Notes: generated by a model from the sequence alone, not told the origin. A DNA stretch of 64,000 nucleotides from LMUY01 sp964245075 (GCA_964245075.1 CAXTLC010000006.1:21581-85580), one strand, 5' to 3'; numbered from the stretch's first letter, positions 1 through 11,930 are shown. A program made the numbers and translations.

Positions 1-30
1 CTCGTGCTCTACCAACTGAGCTACAGGCCC
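1..30 (-). tRNA. tRNA, 5' part only, cut by window edge
   Basis: The minus strand reads GGGCCTGTAGCTCAG and then GTTGGTAGAGC, which is a 7-base acceptor strand, the T8-A9 linker and a canonical D arm. The anticodon lies outside the window, so the amino acid cannot be assigned. Confidence 0.85.
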
Positions 31-76
31 TGCCGCGGCACCGCCTAACGCGGCGGCGCCACTTGCGTCAAATGCG

Positions 77-649
77 TCAGCTATCCTCTTCGGAGGCCAG
101 GCGCATCTTGATGATCTTGTCCGGGTTGCTCACCGATCCGCTGCCGCCAGCGCCCTTCTTGAGCTGGTCCACGTACTCCATCCCGGACACCACCTGTCCC
201 CAGATCGTGTACTGGCCGTCGAGGTTCGACGCCGGGGCGAAGCAGATGAAGAACTGGCTGTTGGCGGTGTTCGGGTTCTGCGTCCGCGCAGCGCCCACCG
301 TGCCGCGCAGGAAATGGACGCTGTTGGTGAACTCGGCCGGCAGATCCGGGTACTTGCTCCCGCTCGTGCCAGTTCCGGTCGGGTCGCCGCCCTGCGCCAT
401 GAAACCGTCGATCACGCGATGGAACGGCGTCCCGTCGTAGAAATGCTCGTGGCAGAGCAGCTTCACGCGCTCGATATGCTTCGGCGCCAGGTCCGGCCGC
501 AGGCGGATAACGACCCGGCCGCCCTTGACGTCCATGTAAACGGTGTTCTGCGGGTCCTGCGCAGGCTGTGCGCCAGCGGCAGAGGAAGCGGCGTCGCTCA
601 TCAAGGTTCCGATCGCGATGGTGGTAAGGAAGGAACGGCGGTCCATCAA
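77..649 (-). CDS. Exported cyclophilin-type peptidyl-prolyl cis-trans isomerase
   Basis: The 190-residue protein catalyses cis-trans isomerisation of Xaa-Pro bonds during protein folding. The N-terminus has an RRSFL motif followed by a short hydrophobic stretch and an Ala-rich cleavage region, which suggests export, possibly by the Tat route. The cyclophilin core starts near residue 36. It shows FHRVIDGFMAQGGD, with the catalytic Arg and the Phe/Met/Gln of the active site, then NTANSQFFIC and LDGQYTIWGQV, all typical of PpiA/PpiB. It starts 20 bp after coaD on the same strand and is probably co-transcribed with it. The family assignment is firm; periplasmic location is inferred from the leader. 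Confidence 0.93.
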   Translation of the reverse strand: MMDRRSFLTTIAIGTLMSDAASSAAGAQPAQDPQNTVYMDVKGGRVVIRLRPDLAPKHIERVKLLCHEHFYDGTPFHRVIDGFMAQGGDPTGTGTSGSKYPDLPAEFTNSVHFLRGTVGAARTQNPNTANSQFFICFAPASNLDGQYTIWGQVVSGMEYVDQLKKGAGGSGSVSNPDKIIKMRLASEEDS

Positions 650-1189
650 GGATACTCGCGTTGAACGGGTCAGGCGCCGGGACGCACCCTGGCCAGGGTG
701 CGCTCCAGCGTGAGGGAAGGAACGAAGCTGGAGATGTCGCCCCCCAGTCGGGCGATCTCCTTGACGAAGCGGGACGCGATGAACTGGTGCGTCTCGCTCG
801 CCATCAGAAACACCGGCTCGATCTCATGATCAAGCCGGTAGTTCATGCCGGCCATCTGGAACTCGTAATCGAAGTCGCTCACGGCGCGCAGGCCGCGAAT
901 GATGACGGTCGCGCAGGACTGGCGCGCGAAGTCGATCAGCAGGCCGTGGAAGCGCGTCACCTCGATCGGCGTGCCGGTGCGCGCGGCGATCGGCGCGATT
1001 TCTGCGCGGACCAGTTCGATCCGCTCCTCCAGCCCGAAGAGCGGGGTCTTGCCCTCGCTGACGGCGACCCCGATCACCAGCCGGTCCAGGATGCGCGCGG
1101 CCCGGCCGATGATGTCCAGATGACCGTTGTGCACCGGGTCGAACGTTCCCGGGTACACGCCGGTATGGCGGTCCAGCGCCGGCGCGGGA

Positions 1190-4027
<2,838 letters not shown>

Positions 4028-4036
4028 GATGTGAAG

Positions 4037-4540
4037 TTAAAATGGGATGTCGTCGTCCAGATCGCCACCCTTGTTCGGCTCCCAAGCGGGGGCGCCGCCG
4101 CTGCGGGCAGGCTGGCGCGGAGCGGAAGCACGCGGGGCGTAGCCGCCATCGTCGCCGCCAGGCTCACTGCCGTCCCGTCCACCGCCGGCCCGGCTGTCCA
4201 GCAACGTCAACTCCCCGCGGAAGCGGGGAATGACCACTTCGGTGATCTCCTTCTCGACGCCGCTCTGGTCGGTGTACTTGCGGCTCTCAAGCTCACCCTC
4301 GATGTATATCTTGCTGCCCTTCTTGACGTAGCGCTCAGCAATCTCGCCCAGCTTCTCGTTGAAGATGGAGACGCGATGCCACTGCGTCTTCTCTTTGCGC
4401 TCACCGGAGGCCTTGTCATTCCATGTCTGGCTCGTGGCGATCGAGAAGCTGACCACCTTGTTGCCCGACTGCATGGATCTCGCTTCCGGGTCTCGCCCGA
4501 CGTTGCCAACCAGAATCACCTTGTTCACGCTGCCGGCCAT
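4037..4540 (-). CDS. ssb: Single-stranded DNA-binding protein
   Basis: SSB (167 residues) coats single-stranded DNA in replication and repair and recruits partner proteins through its C-terminal tip. The OB fold occupies about residues 1-110, with VNKVILVGNVGRDPE at the start and WHRVSIFNEKLGE inside. A Gly/Pro/Ala-rich disordered linker follows, and the protein ends in the acidic tip DLDDDIPF that binds partners. Length and architecture are normal. It is the first gene of the ssb-gyrA-coaD run. Confidence 0.98.
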   Translation of the reverse strand: MAGSVNKVILVGNVGRDPEARSMQSGNKVVSFSIATSQTWNDKASGERKEKTQWHRVSIFNEKLGEIAERYVKKGSKIYIEGELESRKYTDQSGVEKEITEVVIPRFRGELTLLDSRAGGGRDGSEPGGDDGGYAPRASAPRQPARSGGAPAWEPNKGGDLDDDIPF

Positions 4541-4653
4541 CGACGTCCCTCCGAGTCAAATCCTGATATAGCTGCTCGCGCCGACCGGGCCAAATCCTGG
4601 TTCGATCGGCGCGGCGGCCTGGGTGGAGCGGCCACTCCAGCCTGCGCTGTCAG

Positions 4654-5448
4654 TCAGAACGTCGGCAGCGGCGGGAGCGGCTGGTGGAACCATTTCTGCC
4701 ACAACCCATCCAACTCCCCATTGTTCTTCGCGTAGTACACGAACGTGTTCACCCACTGGTGCAGGTTCCACTGGTTGGCCCGCATGGTGATCCCGTTCGG
4801 CTGACGCAGCAGGACCACCTTGCGCTCGATGTTGGCCCCTGGGCTCCGGGCGTAGAACTCGTCGCCGGTCAGCCCGGTCTCCGCGACCGCGTCCACCTGG
4901 CCCGCGATCAGCGCCTGGTAGGTGCTGGGATCATCGTCGAACCGCGAGATCTTCGCCGTGCCGCCCAGGCGCTGCGTCAGCAGCACGTCCTGCACCGCGC
5001 CGCGCGGCACCCCCACGCGCAGGCCCTTCAGGTCGTCCAGGCTGGTGATGTGCTTGTCCTTCGGCGCGAAGATCACGTTCTCGATCGCGGCGTAGGGGAT
5101 GGAGAACATCACCTGCCGCGCCCGCTCCGGCGTGATGCCGAAGGTCGCGACCAGCAGATCCACCTTGTTGGTCAGCAGGAACGGGATGCGGTTGGGGCCG
5201 GTCAAAGGCACCAGGTTGACCTTCACCCCCATGTAGCGGCCGATCAGCTTGGCCACCTCGATGTCGTAGCCGTCCGGCTCCTGCTTGTCGTTCAGCAGGC
5301 CGTAGGGCGGCAGATCGACCAGCACGCCGATGTTGATGGTGCCGCGGCTGACGATCTCGTCCACCGTTTGCGCCCGCGCCGCCGGGCCGGGCAGGCAGGC
5401 CGCCGCCAGCATCGCCAAGACGGCAACCCCGGTCTTCCATCGCTTCAT
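4654..5448 (-). CDS. Polar amino acid ABC transporter, substrate-binding protein
   Basis: This 264-residue periplasmic binding protein of SBP family 3 (PAAT type) captures an amino acid for the two permeases just upstream. A signal peptide (MKRWKTGVAVLAMLAAACLP, then AARAQ) is followed by INIGVLVDLPPYGLLNDKQE, VDLLVATFGITPERA and VGVPRGAVQ, the usual ligand-pocket segments. I chose the ATG at 5448 because GGAG sits 7 nt upstream; a GTG at 5463 is also possible but would bury that ribosome site. The ligand cannot be told from the sequence. No ATP-binding subunit is present in the cluster. Confidence 0.9.
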   Translation of the reverse strand: MKRWKTGVAVLAMLAAACLPGPAARAQTVDEIVSRGTINIGVLVDLPPYGLLNDKQEPDGYDIEVAKLIGRYMGVKVNLVPLTGPNRIPFLLTNKVDLLVATFGITPERARQVMFSIPYAAIENVIFAPKDKHITSLDDLKGLRVGVPRGAVQDVLLTQRLGGTAKISRFDDDPSTYQALIAGQVDAVAETGLTGDEFYARSPGANIERKVVLLRQPNGITMRANQWNLHQWVNTFVYYAKNNGELDGLWQKWFHQPLPPLPTF

Positions 5449-5468
5449 GCAGGCGCTCCTCACCGTTC

Positions 5469-6122
5469 TTATCGTGCGTGAGCCCGCGCCAAACGCCGTT
5501 CAAGGCGCCGGCTCACGATCGTGAGGGGCCAGCAAAGCAGGAAGTAGAGCAGCGCCACAATGCCGAAGATGGTGAACGGCCGGAACGTCGCGTTGTTCAC
5601 GATCTGCCCGGCCCGCGTCAGCTCCACGAAGCCGATGATCGAGGCGAGCGACGTGCTCTTCACCAGGTTCACCAGGAAGCCGACCGTGGGCGGGATGGCG
5701 ACGCGCAACGCCTGCGGCCCCACCACGCGCGCCATGCGGGGACCGTAGCGGAGCCCGAGCGCCCGCGCCGCCTCCGTTTGCCCGCCCGGCACCGCTTGCA
5801 GGGCGCCGCGCCAGATCTCGCCCAGGAACGCCCCGGCGTTCAGGCTCAGCCCCAGGATGGCGGACACGTAGGCGCCCAGCCCGAAGCCCAGCAGGTCCGC
5901 GCCGAAGAACACCAGGAACAATTGCAGCAGCAGCGGCGTGCCCTGCAGCAGGCGGATATAGAGGATGGCGATCCAGCGCAGCGCCCGCCGCTCCGACACC
6001 CGGGCGAGCGCCACCGCCGCGCCGATCAGCCCGCCGAACACGAACGCCCCGCCGGCCAGCGCCAGCGTCCAGCGCAGCGCCAGCAGCAGGAACAGCAGGT
6101 CCCCAGGCCCGACCGCCCTCAC
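5469..6122 (-). CDS. Polar amino acid ABC transporter, permease 2
   Basis: Inner-membrane permease of 217 residues of the HisMQ/GltJK type. It has several hydrophobic helices and the ATPase-contact (EAA) loop around EAARALGLRYGPRMARVVGPQ. TPLLLQLFLVFFG in the first half is typical of the family. The GTG start overlaps the stop of permease 1 in a GTGA arrangement, which indicates translational coupling. It pairs with the neighbouring permease to form the transport channel. Confidence 0.9.
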   Translation of the reverse strand: MRAVGPGDLLFLLLALRWTLALAGGAFVFGGLIGAAVALARVSERRALRWIAILYIRLLQGTPLLLQLFLVFFGADLLGFGLGAYVSAILGLSLNAGAFLGEIWRGALQAVPGGQTEAARALGLRYGPRMARVVGPQALRVAIPPTVGFLVNLVKSTSLASIIGFVELTRAGQIVNNATFRPFTIFGIVALLYFLLCWPLTIVSRRLERRLARAHAR

Positions 6123-6793
6123 CGGGCGGGGACCCGGCGGCCGAACGCCCACCGCTCCAGCCCGGCGAACACGGCGCTGAACAGCAGCGACAGCGCCAGG
6201 TAGATCACGGTGACGACGATGAACGCCTCGAACGAGCGGAAGCTGCGCCCGGCGATGTCCTGCGCCGCTGCCGTCAGGTCGTCGGCCGCGATCACCGACA
6301 CGATCGAGGAGTTCAGCATCAGCAGGATGAACTGGCTGCCCAGCGGCGGCACCACGGTCCGCAGCGCCTGCGGCAGAACGACCAGGCGGAACACGCCGAA
6401 CCCGTGCAGGCCCAGGGCGCGCCCTGCCTCCACCTGGCCGTGGCCGACCGCCTCGATCCCTGCGCGGACGATCTCGATCGTGTAGGCGCTGCCGTTCAGC
6501 ACCATGGCGATCAGCGCGCCCTCGTTGGCATCCAGCCGCAGGCCCACCGTGGGCAGGCCGAAAAAGATGAGGAAGATCTGCACCAGGAACGGGGTGTTGC
6601 GGATCAGCTCCACGTAGCCGGCGACCAGGGCGCGCAGCCACCCTGGCCCGGAGGTGCGTGCGAAGGCGCCGGCGACCGCGACCGCCAGGCTGATCGCCAT
6701 GGACGCGGCGGACAGCCAAAGCGTGAACAGCGCGCCATCCAGCAGCTCGCCGCGCGCATCCCAGATATCGCCGAAGTGGAAGGTATATTCCAC
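6119..6793 (-). CDS. Polar amino acid ABC transporter, permease 1
   Basis: Inner-membrane permease of 224 residues with about five hydrophobic helices. It shows ELIRNTPFLVQIFLIFFG and the EAA loop EAGRALGLHGFGVFRLVVLPQ, both diagnostic of HisM-family permeases. The GTG at 6793 is the start that keeps the N-terminal membrane segment. It is the first gene of a three-gene operon (permease, permease, binding protein). The ATPase of the system must be encoded elsewhere, because the next upstream gene is an unrelated binding protein. Confidence 0.9.
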   Translation of the reverse strand: MEYTFHFGDIWDARGELLDGALFTLWLSAASMAISLAVAVAGAFARTSGPGWLRALVAGYVELIRNTPFLVQIFLIFFGLPTVGLRLDANEGALIAMVLNGSAYTIEIVRAGIEAVGHGQVEAGRALGLHGFGVFRLVVLPQALRTVVPPLGSQFILLMLNSSIVSVIAADDLTAAAQDIAGRSFRSFEAFIVVTVIYLALSLLFSAVFAGLERWAFGRRVPAR

Positions 6794-6890
6794 GCCACCT
6801 CCCCACCGCCGAGTGTCCGACGTTGGGCAGAGTAGATCATTGCCGCGGGGCGGTGGCTACCGGGCCAGCATCCCCGGCAGGCCGAAACCG

Positions 6891-7877
6891 TCAGCCGGCC
6901 GGGGACGCCGTGAAGCTGAGGTCGAGGCTTTTCCGCACGTCGAGCGGATCACGCAGCAGGCCGAATGCCGCCGACTGGTCGGCAACGCGCTGGTAGTCCC
7001 TGATCAAGGCGTCATCGAGCGGAACCGCCCTGGCCTGCTGCTCGCCGTAGGCGTGCTCCAGCACCGGTTGCGGCAGGTGGGTCAGCCCGGCGTTGTAGCG
7101 CGCGTAGTCGGCGATGTGGTCCTGCGACCACCGCCACCCGGCGTCGAAGCGCCGCAGGAAGTCCGCCAGCATCGTCCGCTTGTCGCGGATGGCACCGTTG
7201 CTGGCCGCCACGAAGGTGTTCGAAGGCGCCAGGCCGGCCCCGTCCACCAGCACGCGGGCGCCGAACTGGAGCACCTCGAACGACACGTACGGGTCCCACA
7301 CCGCCCAGGCGTCGACCGCCCCGGACCGGAACGCCAGCGCCGCATCGGCCGGCGGCAACAGGCTGACGCCCACGGCATCCACGGGAACGCCTGCCCGGTC
7401 CAGGGCCGCGCGGATGAGGTACTGGCCCCAACCGGCCCGGTTGCCGGCGACCTTGCGGCCGCGCAAGTCCGCGACGGTGCGGATTGCCGGATCACGCACC
7501 AGGATCGCCTGCCCGGCGGGTTGCGCCCGGCTGGCGCCGATCGCCCTCAACGGGGCGCCCGCCGCGAAGGCGGTCAAGAAGGCGAAGTCACCCTGGTGCC
7601 CCACGTCCAGCGCCCCGGCGTTCAGCGCTTCCAGCAGGGGCGCCGCCGCGCCGAACTCGCTCCATTCGAGCCGGTACGGCAGGTCGCGCGCGACATCCGA
7701 CGCTTCGAACAACGAGCGCAAGCCGCCCTTCTGGTTGCCCACGCGCAGCACGCCGGCGGTTGCGCCCCGCGCGGGGCGGAAGGCCGTCGCTGCGGCGGCA
7801 AGCGATGCGGCAGCGGTTGCCAGAACCGTGCGGCGGGACGGTCCTGGGCTAGAACCGCAGCGTCGGGTGTTGTCCAT
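6891..7877 (-). CDS. ABC transporter substrate-binding protein, sulfonate/nitrate/taurine (SsuA/NrtA) type
   Basis: A 328-residue exported binding protein. The N-terminus has SRRTVLATAAASLAAAATAF, a twin-arginine-like leader. The mature part begins GVLRVGNQKGG and continues with GALDVGHQGDFAFLTAFAAG, FRSGAVDAWAVWDPY and FVAASNGAIRDKR, the pattern of aliphatic sulfonate or related binding proteins. No permease or ATPase gene lies beside it, so it is an orphan or serves a transporter encoded elsewhere. Starts at 7877 and 7886 are both possible; neither has a strong ribosome site. The substrate is unknown. Confidence 0.85.
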   Translation of the reverse strand: MDNTRRCGSSPGPSRRTVLATAAASLAAAATAFRPARGATAGVLRVGNQKGGLRSLFEASDVARDLPYRLEWSEFGAAAPLLEALNAGALDVGHQGDFAFLTAFAAGAPLRAIGASRAQPAGQAILVRDPAIRTVADLRGRKVAGNRAGWGQYLIRAALDRAGVPVDAVGVSLLPPADAALAFRSGAVDAWAVWDPYVSFEVLQFGARVLVDGAGLAPSNTFVAASNGAIRDKRTMLADFLRRFDAGWRWSQDHIADYARYNAGLTHLPQPVLEHAYGEQQARAVPLDDALIRDYQRVADQSAAFGLLRDPLDVRKSLDLSFTASPAG

Positions 7878-8036
7878 GCCCCGCATTAGGCTGCGCCGCA
7901 GACCCGGCGTCACCGGTCACAGCGAATTAAACATCCCCTTCCTGCCGCACCCGGCACCGTGGCATGGCCATCCTGCCAACCAGGGCCAGCAGAGAACCGC
8001 ATGCTGCGGCTGAGGGCTCCACCCCGTGCTCCCGCG

Positions 8037-8657
8037 TCAGGCCAGCCCGGCCACGAACGCTTCCAGGCCCGGCTGGCGCGCCGTGGCGCACCGGGCGGCG
8101 TGCAGCACGCCGCGCACGCAAGCGACGGCATCCTCCAGCCGGTCGTTCACCACGGTGTGGTCGAACTCGGACCAATGCGCGATCTCGGCCCGGGCGGCGG
8201 CCATGCGGCGCTCGATCTCCGCCTCCCCGTCGCCGGCCCGGGCGCGGAGGCGGGCGCGCAGCGCGTCCAAGGAGGGTGGCAGCACGAACACGCTCGCCAC
8301 GTCGCCGGGCAAGGCGGCGCGCAACAGGCGATGACCCTGCCAGTCTATGTCGAACGCGACGTCCTGCCCAGCAGCCAGCGCCGCCAGCACCGGGGCGCGG
8401 GGCGTGCCGTAGCGGCGGCCGAACACCTCGGCCCATTCCAGCAGCTCGCCGGCTCGCACCATGGCGTCGAACGCTTCGAGGGTGCGGAACAGGTAATGAT
8501 CGCCGTCCCGCTCCCCCGGGCGCGGCGCCCGCGTGGTGGCGCTGACCGACAGGCGCAGCGCCGGCTCGCTTCCCAGCAGGGCGCGGGTGATCGTGCTCTT
8601 GCCCGCGCCGGACGGGGCGGACACGACCAGGCACACGCCGCGGCGGCCCGCCATCAC
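8037..8657 (-). CDS. gmk: Guanylate kinase
   Basis: Gmk (206 residues) phosphorylates GMP and dGMP to the diphosphates in the cytoplasm. The P-loop is SAPSGAGKST at about residues 13-22. The GMP-binding segment includes SATTRAPRPGERDGDHYLF, and the adenylate-kinase-like core has AFDIDWQGHRLL. The length is normal. The start overlaps the end of the DUF1028 gene by 4 bp (ATGA type), so the two are translated together. Two adjacent Met codons (8657 and 8654) could each be the start. Confidence 0.97.
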   Translation of the reverse strand: MMAGRRGVCLVVSAPSGAGKSTITRALLGSEPALRLSVSATTRAPRPGERDGDHYLFRTLEAFDAMVRAGELLEWAEVFGRRYGTPRAPVLAALAAGQDVAFDIDWQGHRLLRAALPGDVASVFVLPPSLDALRARLRARAGDGEAEIERRMAAARAEIAHWSEFDHTVVNDRLEDAVACVRGVLHAARCATARQPGLEAFVAGLA

Positions 8658-9358
8658 GGCCGCGACCCCTCGGCGGCGACCGCGGCCTCGATCACGGCGC
8701 GGTCATACACCCCATGCGGGTTGCCGGCGCCGGGGAGGAAGCGGCGGAACACGGCGAACCGCTCAAGGCTGACCCGGTGCAGCCGGCGCAGCTCCGCCAG
8801 AGGGTCCGGGTGGTCGTCGGTGCGGATGTCGAGATCGGGATACGGGTCCCGCGTGCAAACCTTGAGCGCCGCGGACTGCTTGCCGCGCTTGTCGCCGCCG
8901 GCCGCCTCGCCCGCCTCCATCGCGGCAAGCAGCCGCTCCGCCATCGAGCCGGGGGCGGCCAGAAAGGCGTCCAGCGTGGCCTGCACCACGTCCGGCCCGG
9001 CAAGCATGTTGCCGGCGACCGACACGTCCGCCGCCCGCACCGCCCCGGCCCAATCGACGCATTCCCCGCCCGTGTGCTGCGCGATGCGGCCCCGCGCGTC
9101 CAGGATGTGCAATTGCCGGTGCGCCCCGCCGAGGTCCGGCCCGACCAGGTCCCCCGCGACCAGCGCCGGGTCGGCGCCGACCCGAAGGCGCGGCAGGGCG
9201 CCGGCAGCGTAGAGCGGGTTGACCATTGCCTGGGTTGCCAGCGCCGCGACCTCGCCCTCCACGTGGAGGCAGAGCGCGCCCACGGCGAAGAACCGCGTCG
9301 CGATGGCGGCCCCCAGCGTGCCAGTGGCCCCGTCGCGGGCGAGAATGGACCAGGTCAT
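8654..9358 (-). CDS. DUF1028 family protein (Ntn-hydrolase-like)
   Basis: A 234-residue protein beginning MTWSILARDGATGTLGAAIAT, the conserved start of DUF1028 proteins, in which an early polar residue would become the N-terminal nucleophile of an Ntn-type fold. VNPLYAAGALPRL and SVAGNMLAGPDVV are other conserved blocks. Its biochemical role is not established. It lies between mltG and gmk in a run of minus-strand genes that reaches back to acpP. The start at 9358 gives the complete conserved N-terminus. Confidence 0.85.
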   Translation of the reverse strand: MTWSILARDGATGTLGAAIATRFFAVGALCLHVEGEVAALATQAMVNPLYAAGALPRLRVGADPALVAGDLVGPDLGGAHRQLHILDARGRIAQHTGGECVDWAGAVRAADVSVAGNMLAGPDVVQATLDAFLAAPGSMAERLLAAMEAGEAAGGDKRGKQSAALKVCTRDPYPDLDIRTDDHPDPLAELRRLHRVSLERFAVFRRFLPGAGNPHGVYDRAVIEAAVAAEGSRP

Positions 9359-9369
9359 GTGCCGCTCGC

Positions 9370-9415
9370 CACCCTCACCCCGGCCCCCTCCCTCCGGCAG
9401 GAGGGGAAGAGGGTG
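9370..9415. repeat. Large imperfect inverted repeat over the mltG 3' end
   Basis: CACCCTC at 9370 pairs with GAGGGTG ending at 9415. Inside it, CCCCTCC pairs with GGAGGGG around an 8-nt loop. The mltG stop lies inside this structure, so the last codons of mltG (PPAGGRGPG) derive from the repeat. A similar CCCTCTCCC palindrome occurs at 44490-44514. It may act as a terminator or mRNA stabiliser, or be a dispersed palindromic element. Confidence 0.6.
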
Positions 9416-10373
9416 CCTTCCCACGCTCGATGTCGCGCCAGCGGGCGACGTTGCGGCCGTGCTCGCCTTCCGTCCGGGCGAAGGCGTGGCCGCCGCTGCC
9501 GTCCGCGACGAAGAACAGCATGTCGGTCGAAGCGGGTTGGGTGGCGGCACGCAATGCAGCCTGGCCCGGCATGCAGATCGGCCCGGGCGGCAGGCCGGGA
9601 ATGCGGTAGGTGTTGTATGGGTTGTCGCGGTCCAGCTCGGACCGGGTGATCGGATGGTCCAGCACGCCCAAGCCGCCGCTGGCGCCGTACGCCACCGTCG
9701 GGTCCGATTGCAGCTTCATGCCCTGCGCCAGCCGGTTGAGGAACACGGCGGCGACCAGCGGACGCTCGTCCGGCTTCGCGGTCTCGCGCTCCACTAGGCT
9801 GGCCAGGACCAGCGCTTGGCGCCGGTCGGCCAGCGGCAGCCCCGGCTTGCGGGCATCCCAGGCCGCCTGGGAAGCACGGTCCATCGCCGCCCGGGCACGG
9901 TCGAGCAGTTGCTCGCGCGACGTGCCGCGCTCGTAGCTGTACGTTTCCGGCAGCACGGAGCCTTCCTGCGGAACGGGCGTGTCGCCGGTCAGGCCTTCGG
10001 CGGCGTCGACCAGCCGGGCCACTTGGGCGGCGGTCAACCCTTCCGGGATGGTCAGCCGATGCTGCACCGGGTGCGCGGTGCGCAGCACGGAAAGCACTTG
10101 CCGCGGGCTGGCGCCGGCCGGGAAGGCGAATTCGCCGGCGTGCAAGCCACCCTCATGGACCGTTGCCAGGGCATAGAAGCGGAACAGCAGCGGCCGGGCG
10201 ACCACGCCGTCCCGCTCCAGGTCCGCCGCCACCTCCTGCAACCCGCCATGCGGCACGGTGACCGTCGTGGCGGAAGGCAGCGGGCCGGCCACGTCGAACT
10301 GGGTGTAGAGCCACGCGCCGGCCGACCCGGCGGCGAGCAGCAGGATCAGGCAGGCGAACGCGGCCGGGCGCAT
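9375..10373 (-). CDS. mltG: Endolytic murein transglycosylase
   Basis: MltG (332 residues) cleaves nascent peptidoglycan glycan strands at the inner membrane and so limits strand length. A single N-terminal membrane anchor (residues 4-23) is followed by a LysM-like region. The YceG catalytic domain shows ASLVERETAKPDERPLVAAV, with the predicted catalytic Glu at 195, and MKLQSDPTVAYG. I chose the ATG at 10373, directly before the membrane anchor. It follows fabF, the common arrangement fabF-mltG. The C-terminus appears extended by an inverted repeat. Confidence 0.95.
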   Translation of the reverse strand: MRPAAFACLILLLAAGSAGAWLYTQFDVAGPLPSATTVTVPHGGLQEVAADLERDGVVARPLLFRFYALATVHEGGLHAGEFAFPAGASPRQVLSVLRTAHPVQHRLTIPEGLTAAQVARLVDAAEGLTGDTPVPQEGSVLPETYSYERGTSREQLLDRARAAMDRASQAAWDARKPGLPLADRRQALVLASLVERETAKPDERPLVAAVFLNRLAQGMKLQSDPTVAYGASGGLGVLDHPITRSELDRDNPYNTYRIPGLPPGPICMPGQAALRAATQPASTDMLFFVADGSGGHAFARTEGEHGRNVARWRDIERGKAPSSPPAGGRGPG

Positions 10374-10395
10374 GGTCGCGGCGGCGGCCCGAGGG

Positions 10396-11667
10396 TCAGG
10401 CGGCGCGACGGAACAGGATGCTGGCGTTGGTGCCGCCAAAGCCGAAGCTGTTGGACAGCGCAACGTCGATCCGGCGTTCCTGGGCGTGCTTGGCTACCCG
10501 GTCAATCGGGGTCTCCCGGCTGGGAGCATCGAGGTTCAGTGTGGGCGGGGCAACGCCGTCGCGCATCGCGAGGATCGAGAAGATCGCCTCGACCGCTCCC
10601 GCCGCACCCAGCAGGTGCCCGGTCGCCGACTTGGTGGACGACATGGCGATGCGCCCGGCGTGGTCGCCGAACAAACGCTCGGCTGCTTCCAGTTCCAAAT
10701 CGTCGCCCAGCGGGGTGGAGGTGCCGTGAGCGTTCACATACTGCACGTCGGTGGCCTGGAGGCCGCCGTTCTTGAGCGCCGCTGCCATCGCCCGGAATGC
10801 GCCGGCGTGCCCTTCCGCGGGCGCGGTGATGTGATGCGCGTCCCCTGACATGCCGTAGCCGCAGACCTCGGCGTAGATCTTTGCCCCTCGCGCACGGGCG
10901 TGCTCCAGCTCCTCCAGCACCAGCACGCCGGCGCCTTCGCCCATGACGAAGCCGTCCCGGTCCCGGTCCCAGGGGCGGCTTGCCTGCTGCGGCCGGTCGT
11001 TGAAGTCGGTGGACAATGCGCGGGACGCGCAGAAGCCGGCCATCCCAAGCGGGTTGACCGCGCTTTCCGCACCGCCGGCAACCATCACCTCCGCGTCGCC
11101 CAGCATGATGAGCCGGGCGGCGTCCCCCACCGCGTGCACGCCCGTCGCGCAAGCGGTCACGGCGGAGTGGTTCGGCCCCTTGAAGCCATACTTGATCGAC
11201 AGGTGCCCGGACGCGAGGTTGATCAACGAGGCCGGGATGAAGAAGGGCGACAAGCGCCGCGCCTTGCCCTGGCTGACCAGGACCGCGGCTTCATAGATGG
11301 TGTGCAGCCCGCCGATGCCGGAGCCGATCATCACGCCGGTGGCGCACTGGTCCTCCTCGCCACCGGGGGTCCAACCGGAGTCTTCCACCGCCTCGGTCGC
11401 GGCGACCATGGCGAGATGGATGAAGCGGTCCATCTTCTTCTGGTCCTTGACCGGAATCCACTCGCTGATGTCGAGCCCGCCTTCCGCCCGGGTGCCCGGC
11501 ACCACCTGCCCGGCGATCTTGGCGGTGAGCTCCGTGGTGTCGAACGATTGTATGGCGTTGATGCCTGAATGGCCCTCGATCAGACGCTTCCACACATGGG
11601 GCACGCCGACCCCGAGCGGGCAGGCAATGCCCATGCCCGTCACCACCACGCGCCGCATGCGCTCCAT
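10396..11667 (-). CDS. fabF: 3-oxoacyl-[acyl-carrier-protein] synthase II
   Basis: FabF (423 residues) condenses malonyl-ACP with acyl-ACP in fatty acid elongation and matters for membrane fluidity through cis-vaccenate formation. The Cys-His-His triad is visible as C173 in TACATG, H314 in NAHGTSTPLGD and H351 in GHLLGAAGAVEA. GFGFGGTNAS closes the thiolase fold (as NSFGFGGTNAS). It lies 23 bp after acpP, its partner, and before mltG. Two Met codons (residues 1 and 4) are possible starts. Confidence 0.98.
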   Translation of the reverse strand: MERMRRVVVTGMGIACPLGVGVPHVWKRLIEGHSGINAIQSFDTTELTAKIAGQVVPGTRAEGGLDISEWIPVKDQKKMDRFIHLAMVAATEAVEDSGWTPGGEEDQCATGVMIGSGIGGLHTIYEAAVLVSQGKARRLSPFFIPASLINLASGHLSIKYGFKGPNHSAVTACATGVHAVGDAARLIMLGDAEVMVAGGAESAVNPLGMAGFCASRALSTDFNDRPQQASRPWDRDRDGFVMGEGAGVLVLEELEHARARGAKIYAEVCGYGMSGDAHHITAPAEGHAGAFRAMAAALKNGGLQATDVQYVNAHGTSTPLGDDLELEAAERLFGDHAGRIAMSSTKSATGHLLGAAGAVEAIFSILAMRDGVAPPTLNLDAPSRETPIDRVAKHAQERRIDVALSNSFGFGGTNASILFRRAA

Positions 11668-11690
11668 CCGGCCCGTTCGCCGCAGCCCGC

Positions 11691-11930
11691 TCAGGCCGCC
11701 TTCTGCTTCTCGATATAGTCGATCGCGTCCTTGACGGTGCCGATCTTCTCGGCCGCGTCCTCGGGGATCTCCACGCTGAACGCTTCCTCGAACGCCATCA
11801 CCAACTCGACCGTGTCGAGGCTGTCGGCGCCCAAATCGTCGATGAAGGAGGCCTCTGGCGTGACCTTGCTTTCCTCGACACCGAGGTGCTCCACCACGAT
11901 TTTCTTAACCTTATCGGCGATCTCGCTCAT
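11691..11930 (-). CDS. acpP: Acyl carrier protein
   Basis: AcpP (79 residues) carries growing acyl chains on a 4'-phosphopantetheine arm. The attachment serine is S37 in GADSLDTVELVM. The protein is acidic and of normal length, starting MSEIADKVKKIVVEHLGVEE. It precedes fabF on the same strand. In most relatives fabD and fabG lie upstream; here the upstream sequence is non-coding and then runs into the assembly gap. Confidence 0.98.
   Translation of the reverse strand: MSEIADKVKKIVVEHLGVEESKVTPEASFIDDLGADSLDTVELVMAFEEAFSVEIPEDAAEKIGTVKDAIDYIEKQKAA

Noticed and set aside
5469..6806. A single 445-residue transporter protein
   Set aside because: The first half of that frame is the out-of-frame shadow of permease 1; the real permease 2 starts at the GTG at 6122.
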